Source: Prochlorococcus marinus XMU1402 (GTDB taxonomy: Bacteria > Cyanobacteriota > Cyanobacteriia > PCC-6307 > Cyanobiaceae). From it: 64,000 nt of DNA. Each line of letters begins with the position of its first letter. Position 1 is the stretch's first letter. The DNA lies in contig NZ_JAAORD010000001.1 in NCBI RefSeq assembly GCF_017696205.1, positions 310,001-374,000 of the forward strand, read 5' to 3'. Of the stretch, positions 37,577 to 45,952 are shown piece by piece. The notes below the pieces were generated by a model that saw only the letters and a list, made by a program, of their open reading frames with translations, was not told the DNA's origin and made no database searches. A program made the translations under genes and the position numbers.

Positions 37577-40567
37577 ATGAAGAACTTTAATAATTCAAAG
37601 ATAATATTTGCTGCTTCTCTTATCTCTACTAATGATCAAAGCGCAGGCGGTTACCACTATCATCTTGATACAACCATAAATATATTAGTAGTTAACGATA
37701 TTGTTGAGAAAGAGAATAGTTTGGAAAGATCAGATGATTTGTTTTTTAGCGTTTATCACAAAGATTATTATGCTGAAAAAAAACTAATTTATCTTTATTC
37801 AGGTCCTGCTAAATCAAATAATAAGAAAGTGTCTGATTCTTTTTCTCTCATAAGTAATGATTTTAAGAGTCTTCAAAATGTGCCTTTACTTTTAAACGCT
37901 ATTAAAGATGTTATTAACTCCAATGAAAAAGGTGTTTATTTAGATAAAGAAAAAGACGATACAAGAGATTCGGTTCCATTTCTTGCAAGGATTGATTCAT
38001 TATCAAAGACATCATCTATTGTCAGGTTTACTAAGGGATTAGATTCAATAAATGATAAAGATGAAAATAATGAATTTAATCTAATATCTGCTCAAAAATT
38101 AAGTGACAAGATCAAAGATTCAAAAGTGCTAGATAAAAATGATATTGAACTTGTAAAAATATTATTAACTAAAACCCCACTTACTTTTGGATATTGGGGT
38201 GCTTTTAAAGCACTGATGAAGAAATTCGATCCTGAACGTTTGCCAATTGAATTTGGAAAAGCTTTAGCACGATTATCTGTTCATCCAGGAGCTAAATCGC
38301 ATGATTCATATCATTACCCCAACTTTAATTTTGAGAATTTGATCTGGCTAAAAGAATTTATCCCTCTCCCAAATAAAAGAACCATTGATTATGTGTCGAG
38401 ACGTATGCGAAGAGAATTAAAAAAAATAGGAGAAACTAAACCAGAATTATATACTTCAGTTGTATCCACAATGCTCATTGAATTTGACTCATGGGATTCA
38501 AAAATTACAAATAAATCTTTTATTCCTGCTTATGTATTGTCAGGAAAATATCTTGAGCTTGATGGTTATAGAAAAAGTAGAGTCGTTTATTTACCTCTTT
38601 TTCAGCAAAGGCGTTCTGACCCTCATCCAGAGGCATGGAATAAAAATATCTCTAAAGTTATAGATATTTTTAATAACGTTAGAAATTCTTCCGAGATATT
38701 TAATTTTAGTTATCAAATATTGAAAGATAATAATCAAATAATTCCAGATCTCACGAAGAATAATGTTTTATTGGCCTTATCTTCTAATTTTGATGAACTT
38801 GTATTAATTGCCCTTAAAACAATTCCAAAGTTTTTCAAGGATGTATTCAATCAAATATCTGAAGATAATTGGCTGATGTTCTTTGAAAAAAGTGATATGA
38901 AATCATTTGGGATTTTTATTGATGAGGTGCGTTGTGTTGGGACTGGAATGGGAAACATCTATCTTTTTAATGCTCTAGAAAAATATTTTTCTACATATTT
39001 CAAAGATAATATTGAGCGAGCAGCTCCTCTTGCTGGAATGTATTTAAGATTTCTTCCTAGATATGTATATAGTGCCCAAAAATTCAGAAAAGTATTAGAA
39101 CTTGTCACTTCCTTTTATTCTTTTAGTAAATCTTCAGATCTATGGAGAATTTTATTAGATAACATTCCCTTCAAGGATTTGTTGGAATTTTATTTTGAAA
39201 TAATTCAAAATAAGAATTTTGTTGAAGGTAATTTGGAAATAATAGAGGAAGTAATTCTTGGTAAATGTAAATCAAATCAAAGTTATCTTTATGGCTATGG
39301 CTATGGCTATGGCTATGGCTATGGTTACCACGATATTTTTATAGAGAGCATATTAAAATGTCTTATTGCTGGCGAGAAAAAAGTTGAGGAGTTTGGTTGG
39401 TTATTATTAAACAAATATCAAGATTCTTCAGATTTAGATCAAAGAAAAATTCAAATAGAAAGAATTTTCCAGTGGTTGAAAGATACACATTTAGATCCAA
39501 TAAAAATTCAAATAGAGCCTATTATTCAATGGTTGAAGAACACACATCCATCTTCATATTTTTTGGGAGAAAAATGGGAGATTCGCAGAATTGATCTAAT
39601 AGGTATTCTTCTTGAAAAATATCCTTATTTAAGCGACGAAAAAATTGTAGATATTCTGACTGATAATGGATGGTCTCTTACATCATCAGGAAAGTTATAT
39701 TTTCTCATGCAAAATGCAAGCCCAATGAAATCTCGAATAGTTTGGAATGCACTGGCAAATGATAATTCTAATGAAATTAAAGATCTTGTTCTGATAGATA
39801 AATCTTTTCTTAAAGTGGTTGGTGATTCAATTGATATTGATGATCTTTCAAAAAGTGGAAATATCCAAAATGAAGTTTTAAAAAAATATATTGAAAACAA
39901 CCCATCAAGAATAAAAAATGATATTTCTTTTGGTTTAGCTCTAGCAGCAGTTCCTAATCCAGAATTGCAGGATATTGCAATCGCTCAACTCGTAAAAATA
40001 AATGCCTTGCAATCTAAATGGCTTTTACTTGCCGAGATTGGATTACCTAAACCAATTCTCGCAGCCCGTAAATTTATAGAATCTTTATCTGATACAGAAG
40101 AATTGAGTACTTGTATTCTTGCTTCTATTGATAGTTCAGTTTTTACAGTAAGAGATATGGGATTGGAATTATTGGATAAAAATTCAGAAAAAATTAATAA
40201 TGAAAAATTACTTGCTTCATTATCAACCTCTGATGATCAGAAAGTTCAGGCAAGGGTAGCTGAAGAGCTGCTCATAAGAGGAAGTGATAATAAAGTTTTT
40301 GAAGATTTTGATAATAGAGTACTAATAACAAGAAGAAGAAATCGTAAGGCAAAGGAAAAAATTAAGGATCGACTTAATTCTGATTCAAGGATACAAAATA
40401 AAGGAATACTTGCTCCAAAAAGAATGGAGGCATTATTGAATTTAGCCAAAGGTAAAAATATTAGAGATCGAGAATGGGCTCTGAATCGAATAGCTTCTCT
40501 CAGTATGAAAGGGGTCAGATTTGATGGAATTAAAATAGAAAAGACTAATACAAGGAGAAATAAATGA
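37577..40567 (+). CDS. Retron-associated ARM/HEAT-repeat protein (996 aa)
   Basis: First gene after the retron RNA. The N-terminal ~110 residues are a mixed alpha/beta region (KIIFAASLISTNDQSAGGYHYHLDT, then LFFSVYHKDYYAEKKLIYLYSGP). The rest is mostly amphipathic helices in a solenoid-like pattern (ALAAVPNPELQDIAIAQLV, LAEIGLPKPILAARKFIE, LASIDSSVFTVRDMGLELL), ending in a basic tail. A tandem Tyr-Gly run lies near residues 572-583, and a 57-nt duplication encodes two IKIQIE..I.QWLK.TH units near 624-655. I assign it to the ARM component of type XIII retrons from context and repeat pattern. Its stop overlaps the next ATG (ATGA). No enzymatic motif was found. Confidence 0.75.
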   Translation: MKNFNNSKIIFAASLISTNDQSAGGYHYHLDTTINILVVNDIVEKENSLERSDDLFFSVYHKDYYAEKKLIYLYSGPAKSNNKKVSDSFSLISNDFKSLQNVPLLLNAIKDVINSNEKGVYLDKEKDDTRDSVPFLARIDSLSKTSSIVRFTKGLDSINDKDENNEFNLISAQKLSDKIKDSKVLDKNDIELVKILLTKTPLTFGYWGAFKALMKKFDPERLPIEFGKALARLSVHPGAKSHDSYHYPNFNFENLIWLKEFIPLPNKRTIDYVSRRMRRELKKIGETKPELYTSVVSTMLIEFDSWDSKITNKSFIPAYVLSGKYLELDGYRKSRVVYLPLFQQRRSDPHPEAWNKNISKVIDIFNNVRNSSEIFNFSYQILKDNNQIIPDLTKNNVLLALSSNFDELVLIALKTIPKFFKDVFNQISEDNWLMFFEKSDMKSFGIFIDEVRCVGTGMGNIYLFNALEKYFSTYFKDNIERAAPLAGMYLRFLPRYVYSAQKFRKVLELVTSFYSFSKSSDLWRILLDNIPFKDLLEFYFEIIQNKNFVEGNLEIIEEVILGKCKSNQSYLYGYGYGYGYGYGYHDIFIESILKCLIAGEKKVEEFGWLLLNKYQDSSDLDQRKIQIERIFQWLKDTHLDPIKIQIEPIIQWLKNTHPSSYFLGEKWEIRRIDLIGILLEKYPYLSDEKIVDILTDNGWSLTSSGKLYFLMQNASPMKSRIVWNALANDNSNEIKDLVLIDKSFLKVVGDSIDIDDLSKSGNIQNEVLKKYIENNPSRIKNDISFGLALAAVPNPELQDIAIAQLVKINALQSKWLLLAEIGLPKPILAARKFIESLSDTEELSTCILASIDSSVFTVRDMGLELLDKNSEKINNEKLLASLSTSDDQKVQARVAEELLIRGSDNKVFEDFDNRVLITRRRNRKAKEKIKDRLNSDSRIQNKGILAPKRMEALLNLAKGKNIRDREWALNRIASLSMKGVRFDGIKIEKTNTRRNK
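39290..39325 (+). repeat. TATGGC hexanucleotide microsatellite in the ARM gene
   Basis: Five perfect TATGGC units followed by TATGGT encode six Tyr-Gly pairs. As a six-base unit, copy changes would keep the frame and only lengthen or shorten the loop in the protein. Confidence 0.95.
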
Positions 40568-42204
40568 CTACATTTAATGGAAATTTTACAAGATCAATTT
40601 CAGGATCTTCTACTGAAGACAGTTCTGTAACCTTTGGGGTTGATGTAGATCAATCACCTGTTTATCTAAATGTTGATGTTATTCCAAGTTATGCATTTGC
40701 TCGATTAATGCTTGTTTTAGGAAACGTAGTAAGAATGCAAGATGCAGGAATTGAAAAGGATCATTCTGCTTATCAAGCATGGGTGAGGGGAGAATATTTA
40801 AAAGAATTAAATGACGAAATTAAAGAGAAAAAAGCTAAATTACCAGCTTTACTAGAAAAGAAAAATAAAATTACAAAGCTATTAAAATCGATTAAAGAAA
40901 AGGGTGAAAAGTACGATTCAAAGAATTTTATTAAGGAAAGAAATAAATTTTGGCAATGGCTTTATACCCATAATCGTGCAGCATGGATTGTTCTTGACCC
41001 TATCGTAAGCGTCCAGCCTGATGCAACATTTTTTGAAGCATTTTCATTGGATGAATCTACATATGCGCGGGTATCGCTTCCCCATTCGGCAACAAAATCT
41101 AATAGAGAACCATCATGTGGAACTACGAATATAGATTTCAGTGTCTCGCTTGAAAGGGAACTTGCAAGGACTAGAAACTATAGACCTTTACATCTGACTG
41201 TGGGATCAGATTCAGTTGGAGTCGAAACAGGAGTTTCTTCTACTGTCGAGAAGAAAATAGATCTCCCAGAATCATGGGTAAGAGGGTTGGTTGAGGTACA
41301 GGCTGCTTTATCTTTAGCACCAGTTGAGCTGACTTTATCTTCTTCTTATCTTGCTGATATTCTTGCAAGATTAGAATCTGAAAGAGAAAGGGAAGGTCCA
41401 CGAGCATTAGTATTTAATCTGACACCTGGAGAAAAGCCTGAAATAGAAATACAACCTTGGGGTGAAATTTATAAAGTTTCTGACAAAATTTATACTGGTG
41501 AAGATAATCGAAAAATTAAAGTCTGGGGAAGACGCAGACTTCGTGTTTTGAGTAATTTATTATCTATTGTTCCAGAATTGAAGGTCAGATTAATAGATTC
41601 GGGAATGCCATCTTTCTGGAGTATTGAGATAGAAGGTGTAGTCCTAACAATTGGTATATCTGGATGGACTTCACAAGATTGGGCAGGTAGAGCAAGGTTT
41701 TCAGCTATTACTCCTGGCTCTGATTTATCTCCAAATATCATTGAGAATGCATCGACTCTTCTTAAGGAAAAGAATGCATTATCTGTCGAAGAATTAGCGA
41801 ATAAAATTAATCAGAGCCCTGGAGATTGTCGTCGAATTCTTCAGAGTTTATGTATTAAGGGATTAGCAATGTTCGATCCTGAAAATGGAAAATATCGTTG
41901 GCGGGCTCTTTTCCCATCTCTAAATCTTGAAAGTCAATCAGAAGCAGGACTTGAAGAAAGAAAAGGTTTAGAAATATTCAAGACAAAAAATATCCAAGTT
42001 ATTTCAGACCAGATAACAACCAAAGGGCGTGAACTTAAAGGTCTCGTAAAGTTAGATGAGAAAATAAATAAACCCTCCATTATCAAAGATTTGGATGGTC
42101 GAGTAATTAATGCTCAATGTGACTGTTCTCATTTTCGTTTTCATAAATTAAGACAAGGACCATGTAGGCATATTGTTTCATTAAGCTTGGAGGGAGGCGG
42201 GTAA
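40564..42204 (+). CDS. Retron-associated winged-helix SWIM zinc-finger protein
   Basis: A 546-residue protein. The C-terminal SWIM zinc finger is complete: CxC at 519/521 (QCDCSHF) and CxH at 534/536 (GPCRHIVSL). A winged-helix-like domain precedes it (about residues 400-450: LSVEELANKINQSPGDCRRILQSLCIKGLAMFD). A charged coiled coil lies near 75-120. The large central part is beta-rich and unrecognised. SWIM fingers bind DNA or proteins, so this is a likely sensor or effector arm of the retron. The start ATG overlaps the stop of the ARM gene, and the RT gene starts 1 nt after the stop. It matches the WHSWIM component named for type XIII retrons. Confidence 0.85.
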   Translation: MTTFNGNFTRSISGSSTEDSSVTFGVDVDQSPVYLNVDVIPSYAFARLMLVLGNVVRMQDAGIEKDHSAYQAWVRGEYLKELNDEIKEKKAKLPALLEKKNKITKLLKSIKEKGEKYDSKNFIKERNKFWQWLYTHNRAAWIVLDPIVSVQPDATFFEAFSLDESTYARVSLPHSATKSNREPSCGTTNIDFSVSLERELARTRNYRPLHLTVGSDSVGVETGVSSTVEKKIDLPESWVRGLVEVQAALSLAPVELTLSSSYLADILARLESEREREGPRALVFNLTPGEKPEIEIQPWGEIYKVSDKIYTGEDNRKIKVWGRRRLRVLSNLLSIVPELKVRLIDSGMPSFWSIEIEGVVLTIGISGWTSQDWAGRARFSAITPGSDLSPNIIENASTLLKEKNALSVEELANKINQSPGDCRRILQSLCIKGLAMFDPENGKYRWRALFPSLNLESQSEAGLEERKGLEIFKTKNIQVISDQITTKGRELKGLVKLDEKINKPSIIKDLDGRVINAQCDCSHFRFHKLRQGPCRHIVSLSLEGGG

Positions 42205-42205
42205 G

Positions 42206-43654
42206 ATGTCAGAACAAGTTGCGAATCAAAGTAATTCTTTGAATAATCAATGGAAAAAAAGATTAAAAGAGCTAGGACAGGGAGCATTTGAATTTGAAGA
42301 AATGATCCGCTTAGGTTTCATTGATCTGGATGATATTAAAGGTGTTGATAAAAAAATGACGATTGAGGAATCTAAAGAAGTTTTTGAAGAGTTAGCCAAA
42401 ATTAATTCAGAATTATTAGAAGTTGATAAAGAGATAGATTCCATTAATCAGATAGAGGAACTTCTCGCAGAAATAAGATCTAGAAGAATAAAAAGAGTAA
42501 AGGAGGTTGCCAAAGAAAAGAAAATTAAGAAGCAAGAAGAAAAGATTAAACGGTCGAAAGAAATTAAAAAAAGGAAAATTAATTCCCCAACATTTTTGGG
42601 GAGAGGAGTCTCAAATAGACTTACTTTTATAACAGATAAAAAGGTAGATTTTAAATCCAATAAAATTCCAGAACTTACTTCTTTTCTTGATGTGGCCAAT
42701 GCTTTAGAAGTAACTCCATCCAAATTGCAATGGCTTATTTATGAAAGAGTTGCAAGCAATATTGATCATTATTTAAGATATGAGATACCAAAAAAATCAG
42801 GAGGTAAAAGATTAATTTCCAGTCCAAAGAAAGATATGAAAAAAGCTCAGAAATGGATCTTGGAAAATATTTTAATTCACCTTGATGTTGATAAAGCAGC
42901 TATGGCTTTTCAAAAAGGTTTATCAATTATTGATAATGCATCCTTACATGTCAAATCAAAAATTGTAGTTCGTATAGATATAAAAGACTTTTTCCCCACT
43001 ATCACTTTTCCCCGTGTAAGAGGTTTTTTCGAATCTTTAGGTTATAACCCAGGGGTTGCAACTGTGTTTGCCTTGATTTGTACAGATAGTCCTAAAGTTA
43101 TTCTTAAGCAGGAAGCTATAGATGGTGAGAAAAACAATAAAGATTATCCTCAATTTATAGTTATTAGTGAGAGGTCACTACCTCAAGGTGCGTGCACTTC
43201 ACCATCATTGGCTAATCTTATTTGCAGAAAAATTGACTCACGTCTTAATGGATATTCTTCAAAATCTGGATGGAAATATTCTAGATATGCAGATGATTTA
43301 ATTTTTTCTACTACCTCTGAAGATAGTTATCCTCATAGATTAATAAAATCAATTTCATCGATAATTTCAGAAGAAGGATTTAAGGTAAATCAATCAAAAA
43401 CAAGATTGATGCGCGCACCTAATCGACAAACTGTTACTGGTTTAGTTGTTAATAATGAAGTTACTCTAAGTAGAAGAGATTTAAAACGAATGCGTGCATT
43501 TTTTCATCAATGTTCCTCTAAAGGTTTAGATTTCATGAGTGAGAAAATTGGTAAAGATGCATTATCTGTAGCGCGTGGATATATCTCATACGTCGAAATG
43601 GTTTCACCTACAGTTGCAGAAAAATTTCGTTCAACTAATTCCTGGGTAAAATAA
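42206..43654 (+). CDS. Retron reverse transcriptase
   Basis: A 482-residue reverse transcriptase. Residues 198-206 (SGGKRLISS) form the fingers motif. NASLH at 244-248 is the retron NAxxH motif. RIDIKDFF holds catalytic Asp258 (motif A), LPQGACTSPSLANL is at 325-338, YADDL at 361-365 is the catalytic centre, and VTGLVVN at 410-416 is the retron VTG thumb motif. The N-terminal ~150 residues are an extra, very charged coiled coil (about 45-125, ending KKQEEKIKRSKEIKKRK), making it much longer than common ~320-residue retron RTs. It would prime on the branch G of the RNA at 37334 and copy the msd into DNA. Confidence 0.93.
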   Translation: MSEQVANQSNSLNNQWKKRLKELGQGAFEFEEMIRLGFIDLDDIKGVDKKMTIEESKEVFEELAKINSELLEVDKEIDSINQIEELLAEIRSRRIKRVKEVAKEKKIKKQEEKIKRSKEIKKRKINSPTFLGRGVSNRLTFITDKKVDFKSNKIPELTSFLDVANALEVTPSKLQWLIYERVASNIDHYLRYEIPKKSGGKRLISSPKKDMKKAQKWILENILIHLDVDKAAMAFQKGLSIIDNASLHVKSKIVVRIDIKDFFPTITFPRVRGFFESLGYNPGVATVFALICTDSPKVILKQEAIDGEKNNKDYPQFIVISERSLPQGACTSPSLANLICRKIDSRLNGYSSKSGWKYSRYADDLIFSTTSEDSYPHRLIKSISSIISEEGFKVNQSKTRLMRAPNRQTVTGLVVNNEVTLSRRDLKRMRAFFHQCSSKGLDFMSEKIGKDALSVARGYISYVEMVSPTVAEKFRSTNSWVK

Positions 43655-43663
43655 TTAAAATAC

Positions 43664-44227
43664 ATGTCTAAAAAATTCCCAATATTATTTCCCGATCTGC
43701 TTGCTCATTTTGAATTAATTAAAGGTTCTAGTGATGATCCAGATGAAACTGATTATGAATGGAATGAAGGGAATTTAAATTTCAAAGTTAAAGAATATTC
43801 CCCTGATGACTATATTCCCTCTGAATACAATGTTTTGAATTATAAAAATAAATTCTATAGATGTGCATTTGATGGTCACGTAATCGATGGGTATTTATCA
43901 GAACAACTTTTTGATGAATATGAAGATACTTACTTTGATGAAGAAGATACTTGTGCAGGGGAATGGATAAAGATTTATAAAAATTCAAGCAGGGAAGATA
44001 TTCCTGAAGGCTCTTATTTATTTGAAATTCCTTCTATAGAAGAAATTCTTGACGGTGGGAAAAAAGAAAAAAATGAATATATATCAGAAGATCATGAAAT
44101 TGTTACTGAATGGGTTGATGAGATAGATGAAGAGGATTTCAAAAATATTCTTTATGGTGTTTACGGATTTGGAAGAGAGGTTTTATTTGATGATGGATTT
44201 GTTATCCAAAATAGATATAACGGTTAG
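43664..44227 (+). CDS. Acidic hypothetical protein after the retron RT
   Basis: A 187-residue, very acidic protein (many Asp/Glu; DEYEDTYFDEEDTCAGEW, EWVDEIDEEDF) starting MSKKFPILFPDLLAHFELIK. It begins 9 nt after the RT stop on the same strand, so it is likely in the retron transcript. Whether it belongs to the system or is a hitchhiker is unknown. Its charge would suit a DNA mimic or inhibitor; this is speculation. Similar acidic proteins follow on the other strand. Confidence 0.65.
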   Translation: MSKKFPILFPDLLAHFELIKGSSDDPDETDYEWNEGNLNFKVKEYSPDDYIPSEYNVLNYKNKFYRCAFDGHVIDGYLSEQLFDEYEDTYFDEEDTCAGEWIKIYKNSSREDIPEGSYLFEIPSIEEILDGGKKEKNEYISEDHEIVTEWVDEIDEEDFKNILYGVYGFGREVLFDDGFVIQNRYNG

Positions 44228-44280
44228 AAATTATTATTACCATCTAAGTACGATTCGTAGGCATATCCTTTATCAGAGCC

Positions 44281-44703
44281 TTAATGCGTTTGAGTAAATT
44301 CTTCCTGTTCTTCGACAGAATCAATTAACCAATTATAATAAAGACTCTCATCGTAAACTTTGTTTACTAGAAATAACAATGCTCTTGAATATTCCTTACC
44401 ATCTAGGTCATCTATAAATTCAAATATCAATTCACTTTTTTTATGCATATCTTCAGGTTCTTCATTTTCAATTTCTCTATACTTTTCTTGATAAAATTTA
44501 GATACATATTCATCCCATATTTCAGGCAAACCTAAATCGCCTGTATCATGATCATATAAAACTCTTTCAATCCAAGTCATTCCTAAATCATCTGGCCACA
44601 AGTCGTCCCATACATAAGAAATTTTTTCATCATCATTCAGGGATTGAAACTCTTCATCAGTCCTTACCCTGACTTCATCAGATCCTATTTTAAAGATAAA
44701 CAT
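44281..44703 (-). CDS. Acidic hypothetical protein (140 aa)
   Basis: Starts MFIFKIGSDEVRVRTDEEFQ; acidic and aromatic-rich (YVWDDLWPDDLGMTWIERVLYDHDTGDLGLPEIWDEY). It lies 12 bp downstream of the 395-aa gene on the same strand, suggesting one operon convergent with the retron. Not recognised. Confidence 0.6.
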   Translation of the reverse strand: MFIFKIGSDEVRVRTDEEFQSLNDDEKISYVWDDLWPDDLGMTWIERVLYDHDTGDLGLPEIWDEYVSKFYQEKYREIENEEPEDMHKKSELIFEFIDDLDGKEYSRALLFLVNKVYDESLYYNWLIDSVEEQEEFTQTH

Positions 44704-44715
44704 TTTTATTATCCC

Positions 44716-45903
44716 TTAATAATCTGCATAAACATGAAAATCTCCAAGTTTTAAAGTGTCATAACGATCGTAATATACACATTCAAAATCTTCCTCAAAT
44801 AAATATGAATTAATATTTGCTTCTTTGTTCACATATTCATCATCAACCTTTATACATATTAAGCAATTAGAACTTTGAAAATATCTTCCTCCTTTATCAT
44901 CTTGAAAAGAACTTTCATCAATCATCGGCAAAATGTATAAAAAACTAGAACCATCTGATTTCTTTTTTAACCCGCATAAATAAAAATCTTGAGAATCATT
45001 ATCTTTTTTAGATTTATAAATTTCTAATTTTTTATTTTCATTATCATTTAAATCTTCTATATATATAGGCAAACCTAAATCTTCATCAACGTCATCAAAT
45101 GATTTAAATCTTTCAAGAGCTTTCAGTTCATCTACTAAATTTTTATCTGCTATTGGAAGACATTTAGATAAATCACCAATAAGATATTTTCCTTTACTTA
45201 ATTTCCCAATCTTTTGAGCAGATGGAAAAAGATGATCCTTGATTTCTTTACCATTATTTTTTGCAGTCTCTAATGCATTTCTATGTTCTTGTAAAAATTC
45301 ATCAAGGTTTGCTATTTCTTCACCATTTTGATTAAGTGCAATATATCCATATTCTTTGATGTTTTCATACTTTGGAAGAATATCTGATTTAATTTTTTTG
45401 AGCAATTCATCTCCTACAAGTTTTTTGTTTTTTGAATAATCAATTTTATATTCAGGAAAATCTTTTGGTAATTGTCTTCCATTTGGATATTCATTTTTGC
45501 ATGATCTCTCCCAACACTTTTTAAAAATTTTTAGGATCATATTTATATCAAGTTCGGACTTAAATTCCTCATAGCTTTTATAAGGGCAACTATATGTATC
45601 ACCTATATAAAAAAGCCATGTTTCATCATCACCCTCTAATGGGTCGGCAACAGCTTCTTGATATCTGGTTTCTAAATAATCTAGGACTCCTTCATTAGTG
45701 CTGACCCAATCAAATAGAGAAGAAAATTCTTCATCTAAAAAAGTTTCATCTACTCCATAAGCATCAGGATCGGAATCATTTAGAAAAATTGAGATTGCTG
45801 AATATGTCGCAGATGAAATTTTTTTTTCATGAAAATATGTACAAATTTCACTTTCATATGCATTCAAATGAATATAGAAAGCGTTAATGGAAACTGGTTT
45901 CAT
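44716..45903 (-). CDS. Acidic hypothetical protein (395 aa)
   Basis: Starts MKPVSINAFYIHLNAYESEI. Strongly acidic N-terminal half with segments such as DSDPDAYGVDETFLDEEF, a Lys-rich middle (YSKNKKLVGDELLKKIKSDI), and a C-terminus with YFQSSNCLICIKVDDEYV. No catalytic motif is seen. It could be co-transcribed with the 140-aa gene. The WGR-ligase gene starts upstream on the same strand, 49 bp away. Confidence 0.6.
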   Translation of the reverse strand: MKPVSINAFYIHLNAYESEICTYFHEKKISSATYSAISIFLNDSDPDAYGVDETFLDEEFSSLFDWVSTNEGVLDYLETRYQEAVADPLEGDDETWLFYIGDTYSCPYKSYEEFKSELDINMILKIFKKCWERSCKNEYPNGRQLPKDFPEYKIDYSKNKKLVGDELLKKIKSDILPKYENIKEYGYIALNQNGEEIANLDEFLQEHRNALETAKNNGKEIKDHLFPSAQKIGKLSKGKYLIGDLSKCLPIADKNLVDELKALERFKSFDDVDEDLGLPIYIEDLNDNENKKLEIYKSKKDNDSQDFYLCGLKKKSDGSSFLYILPMIDESSFQDDKGGRYFQSSNCLICIKVDDEYVNKEANINSYLFEEDFECVYYDRYDTLKLGDFHVYADY

Positions 45904-45952
45904 TTTTAAAAATATCTAGTCAGATTAATCCGGTTCTAATTAAAAAAATCAT

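Noticed and set aside
39397-39594. Second-frame translations across the ARM gene
   Set aside because: They are out-of-frame shadows created by the 57-bp duplication and the hexanucleotide repeat.
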